A stretch of 64,000 nt of DNA from Streptomyces naganishii JCM 4654 (GTDB lineage: Bacteria > Actinomycetota > Actinomycetes > Streptomycetales > Streptomycetaceae), in NCBI RefSeq assembly GCF_014650575.1, contig NZ_BMVF01000015.1, forward strand, positions 1-64,000, read 5' to 3'. The position numbers and the translations under genes are program-made. Each line of letters begins with the position of its first letter. Position 1 is the stretch's first letter. The notes under the pieces were generated by a model, which saw only the letters and a list, made by a program, of their open reading frames with translations, did not search any database and was not told where the DNA came from. This document shows, piece after piece, positions 15,335 through 23,170 of this stretch.

Positions 15335-16234
15335 TCAGTAGGAGGAACCGGAGGCGCCCAGGGAACCCGTCGGGTGCCAGACCGTCTTGGTTTCCAGGAA
15401 GGCCGTCATGCGGTCGGTGCCGGGCGTCGCCGTCCAGTCGTCCACAGGCTGTGGACGCAGGACGCGCTTGAGGTTGTCCGCCGCCGCGATCTCCAGCTCC
15501 TTGGCCAGCGCCTCGTCGGCGCCCGCGAGGTCGATCGCGTTGACGTCCTGGTGGGCGGCGAGCGGCGCCGCGATCTCCGCCGTACGGCCGGAGAGGACGT
15601 TGACGACTCCGCCGGGCACGTCGGAGGTGGCCAGCACCTCGCCGAGCGAGAGCGCCGGCAGCGGGGCCCGCTCGCTGGCGATCACCACGGCGGTGTTGCC
15701 GGTCGCGATCACCGGGGCGAGGACCGAGACCAGGCCCAGGAACGACGACTTCTGCGGGGCGAGGACCGCGACCACACCGGTCGGCTCCGGGGAGGAGAGG
15801 TTGAAGAAGGGGCCCGCGACCGGGTTGCCGCCGCCCACCACCTGGGCGATCTTGTCGGTCCAGCCCGCGTACCAGACCCAGCGGTCGACCGCCGCGTCCA
15901 CCTGCGCGGCGGCCTTGGCCTTCGACAGCCCCTCGGCCTCGGCGACCTCGCGCACGAACTGCTCGCGGCGGCCCTCCAGCATCTCCGCGACGCGGTAGAG
16001 GACCTGGCCGCGGTTGTACGCGGTCGCGCCCGACCAGCCGCCGAACGCCTTGCGCGCGGCGACCACCGCGTCACGGGCGTCCTTGCGGGAGGACAGGGGC
16101 GCGTTGGCCAGCCAGTTGCCCTTGGAGTCGGTCACCTCGTACACCCGGCCGCTCTCGGAACGCGGGAACTTCCCGCCGACGTACAGCTTGTAGGTCTTGA
16201 AGACCGTCAGACGCTCAGGGGTGCGGTCAGACAT
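15335..16234 (-). CDS. Half-length aldehyde dehydrogenase-like protein lacking the catalytic domain
   Basis: The product is 299 residues against about 480-500 for the family. The N-terminal NAD-binding half is recognisable (YKLYVGGKFPRSESGRVYEV, DAVVAARKAFGGWSGATAYN, PTGVVAVLAPQ, VIATGNTAVVIASERAPLPA). Where a complete enzyme has ELGGK and the catalytic Cys, this protein has IDLAGADEALAKELEIAAAD and then jumps to a tail FLETKTVWHPTG. That tail resembles the C-terminal oligomerisation strand of complete ALDHs. No catalytic Cys is present in that position. Its ATG overlaps the stop of the full-length aldH gene (ATGTCTGA), so they are translationally coupled. It is probably a structural partner subunit. 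Confidence 0.85.
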   Translation of the reverse strand: MSDRTPERLTVFKTYKLYVGGKFPRSESGRVYEVTDSKGNWLANAPLSSRKDARDAVVAARKAFGGWSGATAYNRGQVLYRVAEMLEGRREQFVREVAEAEGLSKAKAAAQVDAAVDRWVWYAGWTDKIAQVVGGGNPVAGPFFNLSSPEPTGVVAVLAPQKSSFLGLVSVLAPVIATGNTAVVIASERAPLPALSLGEVLATSDVPGGVVNVLSGRTAEIAAPLAAHQDVNAIDLAGADEALAKELEIAAADNLKRVLRPQPVDDWTATPGTDRMTAFLETKTVWHPTGSLGASGSSY

Positions 16235-17663
16235 CGAGGTACGCCTCCAGGCCGTGGCGGCCGCCCTCGCGGCCGAAGCCCGACTCCTTGTAGCCGCCGA
16301 ACGGCGAGGTCGGGTCGAACTTGTTGAACGTGTTGGACCAGATCACGCCCGCGCGCAGCTTGTTCGCGACCGCCAGGATCCGCGAGCCCTTCTCCGTCCA
16401 GATGCCCGCCGACAGGCCGTACTGCGTGTTGTTGGCCTTGGCGACCGCCTCGTCGGGCGTGCGGAAGGTCAGCACCGACAGCACCGGGCCGAAGATCTCG
16501 TCGCGTGCGATGGTGTGGGCCTGGGTGACGCCGGTGAACAGCGTCGGGGCGAACCAGTAGCCGGACGAGGGCAGTTCGCAGGCGGGCGACCAGCGCTCGG
16601 CGCCCTCCGCCTCGCCCCGCTCGGCCAGCGCGGTGATACGGGCCAGCTGCTCGGCGGAGTTGATCGCGCCGATGTCGGTGTTCTTGTCCAGCGGGTCGCC
16701 GAGGCGGAGGGTGGAGAGCCTGCTCTTGAGGGACTCCAGCAGCTCCTCCTGGACCGACTCCTGCACCAGCAGCCGGCTGCCGGCGCAGCAGACCTGGCCC
16801 TGGTTGAAGAAGATGCCGGTCACGATCCCCTCGACGGCCTGGTCGATGGGCGCGTCGTCGAAGACGATGTTGGCGCCCTTGCCGCCCAGTTCGAGGGTGA
16901 GCTTCTTGCGGGTGCCCGCGACGGTCCGCGCGATCTCCTTGCCGACGGCCGTGGAACCGGTGAAGGCGACCTTGTTCACGTCCGGGTGCGCGACGAGCGC
17001 GGCGCCCGCGTCGCCGTAGCCGGGAAGGATGTTGACCACACCGTTCGGCAGGCCGGCCTGGCGGCAGATGTCCGCGAAGAACAGCGCGGACAGCGGGGTG
17101 GTCTCGGCGGGCTTGAGGACCACCGTGTTGCCGGTGGCCAGCGCCGGGGCGATCTTCCACGCCAGCATCAGCAGCGGGAAGTTCCACGGGATGACCTGGC
17201 CGGCGACGCCCAGCGGCCGGGGGTTCGCGCCGAAGCCCGCGTGGTCGAGCTTGTCGGCCCAGCCCGCGTAGTAGAAGAAGTGGGCGGCGACCAGGGGGAG
17301 GTCGGCGTCCCTCGTCTCCTTGATCGGCTTGCCGTTGTCCAGCGTCTCCAGGACCGCCAGCTCACGGCTGCGCTCCTGGATGATGCGGGCGATGCGGAAC
17401 AGGTACTTGGCGCGCTCCGAGCCGGGCAGCGCCGACCACTTGGCGAAGGCCCTGCGGGCGGCCTTCACGGCACGGTCGACGTCCTCGGCGCCGGCCCGGG
17501 CGACCTCCGAGAGCACCTCCTCGGTGCTGGGGGAGAGGGTCTTGAAGACCTTGCCGTCGGCCGCGTCCGTGAACTCGCCGTCGATGAACAGGCCGTAGGA
17601 GGGCGCGATGTCGGCGATCGCGCGGGACTCGGGCGCGGGTGCGTATTCGAATGCCGATGCCAT
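16227..17663 (-). CDS. Aldehyde dehydrogenase (NAD-dependent)
   Basis: This is a complete 478-residue ALDH: YGLFIDGEFTDAADGKVFKT at the N-terminus, WNFPLLMLAWKIAPALATGN around the cofactor site, FTGSTAVGKEIA, catalytic Glu in LTLELGGKGANIV, and catalytic Cys in FFNQGQVCCAGSRLLV. It also has EIFGPVLSV and the C-terminal PFGGYKESGFGREGGRHGLE. It lies 5 bp downstream of deoC, whose reaction releases acetaldehyde, so oxidation of acetaldehyde to acetate is the likely task (inference from context). The ATG at 17663 was chosen from the standard N-terminal length. Confidence 0.92.
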   Translation of the reverse strand: MASAFEYAPAPESRAIADIAPSYGLFIDGEFTDAADGKVFKTLSPSTEEVLSEVARAGAEDVDRAVKAARRAFAKWSALPGSERAKYLFRIARIIQERSRELAVLETLDNGKPIKETRDADLPLVAAHFFYYAGWADKLDHAGFGANPRPLGVAGQVIPWNFPLLMLAWKIAPALATGNTVVLKPAETTPLSALFFADICRQAGLPNGVVNILPGYGDAGAALVAHPDVNKVAFTGSTAVGKEIARTVAGTRKKLTLELGGKGANIVFDDAPIDQAVEGIVTGIFFNQGQVCCAGSRLLVQESVQEELLESLKSRLSTLRLGDPLDKNTDIGAINSAEQLARITALAERGEAEGAERWSPACELPSSGYWFAPTLFTGVTQAHTIARDEIFGPVLSVLTFRTPDEAVAKANNTQYGLSAGIWTEKGSRILAVANKLRAGVIWSNTFNKFDPTSPFGGYKESGFGREGGRHGLEAYLDV

Positions 17664-17668
17664 GGTGA

Positions 17669-18658
17669 TCAGTCCACCGTCACGTAGTCGGGGCCGGAGT
17701 AGCGGCCGGTGGCCAGCTTCTGACGCTGCATCAGCAGGTCGTTCAGGAGCGAGGAGGCGCCGAAGCGGAACCAGTGGTTGTCGAGCCAGTCCTCGCCCGC
17801 GGTCTCGTTGACCAGGACCAGGAACTTGATCGCGTCCTTGCTGGTGCGGATGCCGCCGGCCGGCTTCACCCCGACCTGGATCCCGGTCTGCGCGCGGAAG
17901 TCGCGCACCGCCTGGAGCATCAGGAGGGTGTTGGCGGGGGTCGCGTTGACGGCGACCTTGCCGGTGGAGGTCTTGATGAAGTCCGCGCCCGCCAGCATGC
18001 CGAGCCAGCTCGCCCGCCGGATGTTGTCGTACGTCGACAGCTCGCCCGTCTCGAAGATGACCTTCAGGCGGGCCGACGTGCCGCAGGCCTCCTTCACGGC
18101 CACGATCTCGTCGTACACCTTCATGAAGTGGCCGGCGAGGAACGCCCCGCGGTCGATGACCATGTCGATCTCGTCGGCGCCCGCGGCGACCGCCTCGCGC
18201 ACGTCGGCCAGCTTCACGCCGAGCGTCGCACGGCCGGCCGGGAACGCCGTGGCGACCGAGGCCACCTTCACGCCGGAGCCCGCGACGGCCTCCTTGGCGA
18301 CGGCCACCATGTCGGGGTACACGCAGACGGCGGCGGTCGTGGGCGTCGTACGGTCCGTCGGGTCGGGGTGGACCGCCTTGGCGCCGAGCGCCCGGACCTT
18401 GCCCGGGGTGTCCGCGCCTTCCAGCGTCGTCAGGTCGACCATCGAGATGGCGAGGTCGATCGCGTAGGCCTTCGAAGTGGTCTTGATGGAACGGGTGCCG
18501 AGCGAGGCGGCGCGCGCCTCGAGGCCGACCGCGTCGACGCCGGGCAGCCCGTGCAGGAAGCGGCGCAGCGCGGCGTCCGACGCGGTCACGTCGGAGAGGG
18601 CGTGCGCGGCGGCGGATGCGGTGGGTGCGGAGGGTCCGTTGGGTGCGGTGGTGGGCAT
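17669..18658 (-). CDS. deoC: Deoxyribose-phosphate aldolase
   Basis: The 329-residue TIM-barrel aldolase cleaves 2-deoxyribose-5-phosphate to acetaldehyde and glyceraldehyde-3-phosphate. Motifs: AVCVYPDMVAVAKEAVAGSG, EIDMVIDRGAFLAGHF, LKVIFETGEL, the Schiff-base lysine in ADFIKTSTGKV, and the second Lys in VGVKPAGGIRTSKDA. The N-terminal 25 residues are a low-complexity extension. ATG at 18658 is used; GTG at 18664 is also possible. The palindrome CTACGCGCGTAG lies 19 bp upstream, shared with add and pnp. It is first in an operon with two aldehyde dehydrogenase genes. Confidence 0.93.
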   Translation of the reverse strand: MPTTAPNGPSAPTASAAAHALSDVTASDAALRRFLHGLPGVDAVGLEARAASLGTRSIKTTSKAYAIDLAISMVDLTTLEGADTPGKVRALGAKAVHPDPTDRTTPTTAAVCVYPDMVAVAKEAVAGSGVKVASVATAFPAGRATLGVKLADVREAVAAGADEIDMVIDRGAFLAGHFMKVYDEIVAVKEACGTSARLKVIFETGELSTYDNIRRASWLGMLAGADFIKTSTGKVAVNATPANTLLMLQAVRDFRAQTGIQVGVKPAGGIRTSKDAIKFLVLVNETAGEDWLDNHWFRFGASSLLNDLLMQRQKLATGRYSGPDYVTVD

Positions 18659-18677
18659 GGTCACCAGCCGAGCATAT

Positions 18678-18689
18678 CTACGCGCGTAG
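18678..18689. promoter_or_regulatory. Palindromic operator CTACGCGCGTAG upstream of deoC
   Basis: Second exact copy of the 12-bp palindrome, 19 bp upstream of the deoC start on the minus strand. It also lies 91 bp before the divergent PH-domain gene. Confidence 0.75.
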
Positions 18690-18780
18690 CGGCTGTACAG
18701 CCCCGGGCCCGGATCCGGTGCCCGCCCGCCGGGGGACACCCCGGGTGAGCAGCCCCGGGGCGTCGGGCACAATCGGGGCC

Positions 18781-19509
18781 ATGACGACGCCCGAGCCCCA
18801 GTCCCCCGCGCCGCGGCCGCCGGCCCCCGAGTCCCCGGACCGGATCCACCGGTCGGCCGGTGGCATCGCGGCCGGTGTCCTGCTGCTCGCCATCGTCCTG
18901 TGGCTGGGCTGCGACGCGCTGGTCACCGGCCACGGCCGCGTGCCCTGGCTGGCGCTCGCCGCGATGATCCTCGCCGTGCCGCTCGTGACCGCCTTCACCC
19001 TGCGGCCCGCCGTGTACGCCAACGAGGAACGCCTGCGCGTCCGCAACCCGTTCCGCGTGATCGTGCTGCCCTGGGGGCAGGTCGCCGCGCTGCGCTCCGG
19101 CTACTCCAACGAGGCCATCGGCAAGTCCGGCGCCAAGTACCAGCTGTGGGCGGTGCCCGTGTCGATGCGGGCGCGCAAGCGGGCGGCCCGGCAGAAGGCG
19201 CGGGAGAACGCCGTGGGGGAGCGGGAAGGGCGTCCTGGGCGGTTCGGGCTCGGGAGCCGCGGCGGGCCCTTCGCGGGCACCGGCTTCGGTGGCGGGGGCG
19301 CCGGGACCGGTGCCGGTGCGGGCGGTGCCGGCGGCGCGTCCGGGCGGGCGCCCGCCGACCAGTTCATGAGCGACCTGATCGATCTGCACGAGGCCCGCGA
19401 GAACGCCGACTCGGCCCAGGGCGAGGTGTCCGTGCGGTGGGCGTACGAGATCCTCGGGCCCGCTGTCGCCGGGGCGGTCGTGCTGGCGATCCTGCTCGCC
19501 GTGGGGTGA
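18781..19509 (+). CDS. PH domain-containing membrane protein
   Basis: The 242-residue protein has a Pro-rich cytoplasmic N-terminus and two membrane segments (GIAAGVLLLAIVLWLGCDAL and LALAAMILAVPLVTAFTL). A bacterial PH-like (DUF2581-type) domain follows (VYANEERLRVRNPFRVIVLP, WGQVAALRSGYSNEA). After a Gly-rich low-complexity linker, a final membrane helix ends the chain (PAVAGAVVLAILLAV). Function is unknown. The ATG at 18781 begins 91 bp from the deoC-side palindrome, so it might share that control region. The tandem repeat array follows its stop. Confidence 0.78.
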   Translation: MTTPEPQSPAPRPPAPESPDRIHRSAGGIAAGVLLLAIVLWLGCDALVTGHGRVPWLALAAMILAVPLVTAFTLRPAVYANEERLRVRNPFRVIVLPWGQVAALRSGYSNEAIGKSGAKYQLWAVPVSMRARKRAARQKARENAVGEREGRPGRFGLGSRGGPFAGTGFGGGGAGTGAGAGGAGGASGRAPADQFMSDLIDLHEARENADSAQGEVSVRWAYEILGPAVAGAVVLAILLAVG

Positions 19510-19524
19510 GCCGGCGCGGGCCGC

Positions 19525-19619
19525 GCCGTGAGGCGCCGGACACGCCGTGAGGCGCCGGACACGCCGTGACGCGCTGGACACGCCGTGACGCGCTGGACAC
19601 GCCGTGACGCGCTGGACAC
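19525..19619. repeat. 19-bp tandem repeat, five copies
   Basis: Units start at 19525, 19544, 19563, 19582 and 19601 with a constant 19-bp period. The first two copies read GCCGTGAGGCGCCGGACAC, the last three GCCGTGACGCGCTGGACAC. The clean split into two sub-variants suggests stepwise duplication. It lies between the PH-domain stop and the terminator. Confidence 0.95.
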
Positions 19620-19628
19620 GCCGCACGC

Positions 19629-19662
19629 GAAGAGGGTGCCTCCCACGGGAGGCACCCTCTTC
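19629..19662. terminator. Bidirectional terminator between the PH-domain and phosphosugar mutase genes
   Basis: GAAGAGGGTGCCTCCC pairs with GGGAGGCACCCTCTTC, a perfect stem of up to 16 bp with a very small loop. Confidence 0.85.
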
Positions 19663-19679
19663 ACGTGGTACCCGTCGGG

Positions 19680-21311
19680 TCAGATGCCCGCGGCCGCGGA
19701 CAGGTCCCGCTTGATCGCCGCCAGCGTCTCGGCGGCCTTCGCGCGCGCCGCCGGGAGGTCCGCGTGCTCCGCCACCGGGACCACCACCTCCAGGTAGCAC
19801 TTGAGCTTCGGCTCCGTGCCGCTCGGGCGGACGATCACCCGGGCGCCGTCGAGCGTGTAGCGCAGGCCGTCCGTCGGCGGCAGGCTCCCGGCACCTTGCG
19901 TCAGGTCCTCGGAGCGGGTGACGGGCAGGCCCGCCAGCTCCGTCGGCGGCTGCTCGCGCAGGCGGCGCATCGCGTCCGCGATCACCGAGAGGTCCTGGAC
20001 CCGCACCGCGAGCTGGTCGGTCGCGTGCAGGCCGTGCTCGACGGCCAGGTCGTCGAGGAGGCCGAGGAGCGTGCGGCCCTCCTCCTTGAGCTGCGAGGCC
20101 AGTTCCGTGATGAGCAGGGCGGCCGTGATGCCGTCCTTGTCGCGTACGCCGTCCGGGTCGACGCAGTAGCCGAGGGCCTCCTCGTAGCCGTAGCGCAGGC
20201 CCTCCACGCGGGCGATCCACTTGAAGCCGGTGAGGGTCTCCTCGTACGGCAGTCCCGCCTTCCGGGCGATGCTGCCGAGGAGGGAGGAGGAGACGATCGA
20301 CTCCGCGAAGGTGCCCCTCGCGCCGCGGGCCACCAGGTGGGCGGCGAGCAGGGCGCCGACCTCGTCGCCGCGCAGCATCCGCCACCGGCCGCCGTCCTCG
20401 ACCGCGACCGCGCAGCGGTCGGCGTCCGGGTCGTTGGCCACGATCAGGTCGGGGCGGACCTCGCGGGCCCTGGCGAACGCCAGGTCCATCGCGCCCGGCT
20501 CCTCCGGGTTGGGGAAGGCGACCGTGGGGAAGTCCGGGTCGGGCTCGGCCTGCTCCGCGACCAGGGCGGGGGCCGGGAAGCCGGCGCGGGCGAAGGCGGC
20601 GAGCAGGACGTCCTTGCCGACGCCGTGCATCGCCGTGTAGACGGTGCGGGCCGTGCGGGGGGAGCCCTCGGCGAGGACCGCGTCCGTACGGGCCAGGTAG
20701 GCCTCGAGGACCTCCTCGCCGAGGGTGTCCCAGCCGGAGTCCGGGCGGGGGACGTCGTGCAGGCTCCCGATCGCGTCGATCTCCGCCGCGATGTCCGCGT
20801 CGGCGGGCGGGACGATCTGGGAGCCGTCGCCCAGGTACACCTTGTAGCCGTTGTCGCGGGGCGGGTTGTGGCTGGCGGTGACCTCCACGCCGGCCACCGC
20901 GCCGAGGTGCCTGATGGCGAAGGCGAGGACCGGGGTGGGCAGGGGGCGGGGCAGTACGGCGGCGCGCAGGCCCGCGCCCGTCATCACCGCGGCGGTGTCG
21001 CGGGCGAAGTCGGCGGACTTGTGGCGGGCGTCGTAGCCGATGACGACCAGGCCGTCGGGGCTGCCGTTCTTCCTGAGGTACGCGGCCAGGCCCGCGGCGG
21101 CGCGGATCACCACGGCGCGGTTCATGCGCATGGGTCCGGCACCGAGTTCGCCGCGCAGGCCGGCGGTGCCGAACTGGAGCGTGCCGGCGAAGCGGGCCGT
21201 GAGCTCGGCCGTGTCCCCGGCGTCGATGAGTGCGGCCAGTTCGTCACGGGTCTGCGCGTCGGGGTCCTCGGCCAGCCATGCCTTGGCCCGTGCGATGAGG
21301 TCTTCCTGCAC
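19680..21311 (-). CDS. Phosphohexomutase-family enzyme, probable phosphopentomutase
   Basis: GTG at 21311 gives 543 residues; a longer ORF to 21485 begins in repetitive DNA and is unlikely. The four functional loops of the alpha-D-phosphohexomutase family are present: phosphoserine loop VEVTASHNPPRDNGYKVYLG, metal loop NDPDADRCAVAV, sugar-binding loop EEALGYCVDPDGVRDKDG, and phosphate loop IVRPSGTEPKLKCYLE. Family members interconvert hexose, glucosamine or pentose 1- and 6(5)-phosphates. Position behind pnp and near deoC suggests ribose-1-P/deoxyribose-1-P mutase activity. M. tuberculosis has a similar pairing (pmmB beside deoD), as I recall. Confidence 0.85.
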   Translation of the reverse strand: MQEDLIARAKAWLAEDPDAQTRDELAALIDAGDTAELTARFAGTLQFGTAGLRGELGAGPMRMNRAVVIRAAAGLAAYLRKNGSPDGLVVIGYDARHKSADFARDTAAVMTGAGLRAAVLPRPLPTPVLAFAIRHLGAVAGVEVTASHNPPRDNGYKVYLGDGSQIVPPADADIAAEIDAIGSLHDVPRPDSGWDTLGEEVLEAYLARTDAVLAEGSPRTARTVYTAMHGVGKDVLLAAFARAGFPAPALVAEQAEPDPDFPTVAFPNPEEPGAMDLAFARAREVRPDLIVANDPDADRCAVAVEDGGRWRMLRGDEVGALLAAHLVARGARGTFAESIVSSSLLGSIARKAGLPYEETLTGFKWIARVEGLRYGYEEALGYCVDPDGVRDKDGITAALLITELASQLKEEGRTLLGLLDDLAVEHGLHATDQLAVRVQDLSVIADAMRRLREQPPTELAGLPVTRSEDLTQGAGSLPPTDGLRYTLDGARVIVRPSGTEPKLKCYLEVVVPVAEHADLPAARAKAAETLAAIKRDLSAAAGI

Positions 21312-21612
21312 GGTTGCGTCAGCCTCTCGTTTGGTTGCGCTTGTGTTGTCGGCTCGCGGCGCGTTGTCCGCTCGCGGTGCCTTGTCTGCTCGCGGTGCGT
21401 CGTCCTCGCCTGCGGTGCGTCGTCCTCGCCCTGGTCCGTTTTCGGGGGCGGGCGGGGCCGCGGGGGTGCGGCCGGCCCGCCGCACACGGACATACTGCTC
21501 CGGGTCTCGCCGGCCCGGCTCGGCGGGGACCGCTGTACGCGGTGGGCCGCCGGCGCACTCCCCCGTCCCCTTCCGCCGTCGTGCGGCTGTCCCGGCGTGT
21601 CCCGCAGGGGCC
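21312..21612. other. 301-bp gap between the mutase and pnp genes, with short repeats
   Basis: The mutase-proximal part (about 21344-21430) carries three 18-bp units of the type GTTGTCGGCTCGCGGCGC with small changes, then two GCGTCGTCCTCGCC copies. The rest is unstructured G+C-rich sequence. No credible gene was seen. Confidence 0.75.
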
Positions 21613-22443
21613 TTACAGCCGGCCGAGGACCTGCGCGAGCAGGGAACCCATGCGGGTGGCGCTGTCGCGGCCCGCCTGGAGGACCTCCTCGTGGTTGAGG
21701 GGTTCGCCCGTCATGCCGGCGGCGAGGTTGGTGACCAGGGAGATGCCGAGGACCTCCGCACCGGCCTCGCGGGCCGCGATCGCCTCCAGGACCGTGGACA
21801 TGCCCACCAGGTCCGCGCCGATCACGCGGGCCATGCGGATCTCGGCCGGGGTCTCGTAGTGCGGGCCGGGGAACTGCGCGTAGACGCCCTCCTCGAGGGT
21901 GGGGTCGATCTCCTTGCACAGGGCGCGCAGGCGCGGCGAGTAGAGGTCGGTGAGGTCGACGAAGTTGGCGCCCACGATCGGCGAGGTGGCCGTGAGGTTG
22001 ATGTGGTCGCTGATCAGGACCGGCTGGCCGGGGCGCATGCCCTGGCGCAGGCCGCCGCAGCCGTTGGTGAGGACGATCGTCTTCGCGCCGGCGGCGACCG
22101 CGGTGCGCACCCCGTGGGCCACGGCGGCCACGCCGCGACCCTCGTAGTAGTGGGTGCGGCCGAGGAAGACCAGGGCGCGCTTGTTCCCGGTGCTGTACGA
22201 GCGGATCTTGCCACCGTGGCCCTCGACGGCCGGCGGCGGGAATCCGGGCAGCTCGGTGACCTGGAGCTCGGCGTCGGGGGCACCCAGGGCGTCGACGGCC
22301 GGAGCCCAGCCGGAGCCCATCACGAGGGCGACGTCGTGGGTCTCGGCGCCCGTCAGTTCCCGCAGGCGCGCGGCGGCGGCGTCGGCGGCCGCGTAGGGGT
22401 CGCCCTGGATGTCGTCCGGAAGGAGAGATGCGTTCACGCGCAT
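21613..22443 (-). CDS. pnp: Purine-nucleoside phosphorylase (class I, trimeric type)
   Basis: The 276-residue protein matches the PNP/MTAP class I family: phosphate loop VALVMGSGWAPAVDALG, LGRTHYYEGRG, VLTNGCGGLRQGMRPGQPVL, SDHINLTATSPI, the FPGPHYETPAEIRM segment, and base-site Asn in SLVTNLAAGMTGEPLNHEEV. It converts inosine or guanosine (and deoxy forms) plus phosphate to base and (deoxy)ribose-1-phosphate. The ATG at 22443 was preferred over 22488 because the operator palindrome lies between them. It probably leads an operon with the mutase gene. Confidence 0.92.
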   Translation of the reverse strand: MRVNASLLPDDIQGDPYAAADAAAARLRELTGAETHDVALVMGSGWAPAVDALGAPDAELQVTELPGFPPPAVEGHGGKIRSYSTGNKRALVFLGRTHYYEGRGVAAVAHGVRTAVAAGAKTIVLTNGCGGLRQGMRPGQPVLISDHINLTATSPIVGANFVDLTDLYSPRLRALCKEIDPTLEEGVYAQFPGPHYETPAEIRMARVIGADLVGMSTVLEAIAAREAGAEVLGISLVTNLAAGMTGEPLNHEEVLQAGRDSATRMGSLLAQVLGRL

Positions 22444-22462
22444 GAGAGTAGCCGGTATCGGC

Positions 22463-22474
22463 CTACGCGCGTAG
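22463..22474. promoter_or_regulatory. Palindromic operator CTACGCGCGTAG upstream of pnp
   Basis: Third exact copy of the 12-bp palindrome, 19 bp upstream of the pnp start on the minus strand. Confidence 0.75.
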
Positions 22475-22549
22475 ATGACAGAGGTCACGGGAATGCGATC
22501 GTTGTCTTGTCGTTTCCGGCGAAGCCGCCTGCTCGTCGGTTCCGGCCGG

Positions 22550-22568
22550 CCCTCGTCCGGGACGAGGG
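22550..22568. terminator. Hairpin downstream of the gamma-glutamylcyclotransferase gene
   Basis: CCCTCGTC pairs with GACGAGGG around a CGG loop, 50 bp past the stop. An 8-bp stem without a T-tract makes it a weak terminator candidate. Confidence 0.45.
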
Positions 22569-22618
22569 CGTTCCGGGTGAGCCGGATAGTGCGGGACCGA
22601 TTCTGAGGCCGCCACCGC

Positions 22619-23056
22619 TCAGCAGGGCCGCTTGCGCAGTTCCATCACGTAATCGTGTGGTGCGCCGGCGGATTCCGCGGCGTCGGCGATCTCGCCCAGG
22701 TAGCGGGCGGAGGGGAGGCCGCCCTCGTAGGCGTCGAGGACGTAGGTCCAGGCCTGTTCCTCGCCGTCCAGGGTGTGCGCGCGCACGCGGGTGCGCCGGT
22801 AGACGTCCAGGCCCACGCCCTCCCAGCGGTCCAGGGAGTCCTCGTCCATGGGGGCGATGTCGTAGAGGGCCACGAAGACCTGGGAGATCGGGTCCTCGAC
22901 CAGGGTGGCCAGCGCGCCCTCCCAGCCGATGTGCTCGCCACCGAAGGTGAGCCGCCAGCCGTTCAGCCAGCCCGTCGCGCGCAGCGGGGAGTGCGGGGCG
23001 CGGCGGGACATCAGCCGCGCGTCGAGATTGCCGGCGTACGCGGCGTAGAGCGACAT
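22619..23056 (-). CDS. Gamma-glutamylcyclotransferase-family protein
   Basis: The product has 145 residues. The N-terminal pattern MSLYAAYAGNLDARLMSRRA matches the YGSNL-type substrate loop of the GGCT/AIG2 fold (here YAGNL), and DEDSLDRWEGVGLDVYRRTR contains the usual Glu-bearing helix. Members act on gamma-glutamyl amino acids or related amides; the substrate here is unknown. Cytoplasmic. It is divergent from the flavoprotein gene across 114 bp. Confidence 0.8.
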   Translation of the reverse strand: MSLYAAYAGNLDARLMSRRAPHSPLRATGWLNGWRLTFGGEHIGWEGALATLVEDPISQVFVALYDIAPMDEDSLDRWEGVGLDVYRRTRVRAHTLDGEEQAWTYVLDAYEGGLPSARYLGEIADAAESAGAPHDYVMELRKRPC

Positions 23057-23170
23057 GGGTCGAAGGGTACGGCAGCGCGGAGCGTGCCCCCCGCCTCTCC
23101 CGGGCCCGGAGGTAACAGAACGGGGCTGCCCGCGGGGGCCGGGCGGTAGCACCTTGAACGGTGCGGGACA

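Noticed and set aside
21311..21485. N-terminal extension of the phosphosugar mutase
   Set aside because: The extension is repeat-encoded (APRAD), has no family counterpart, and GTG at 21311 gives the normal length.
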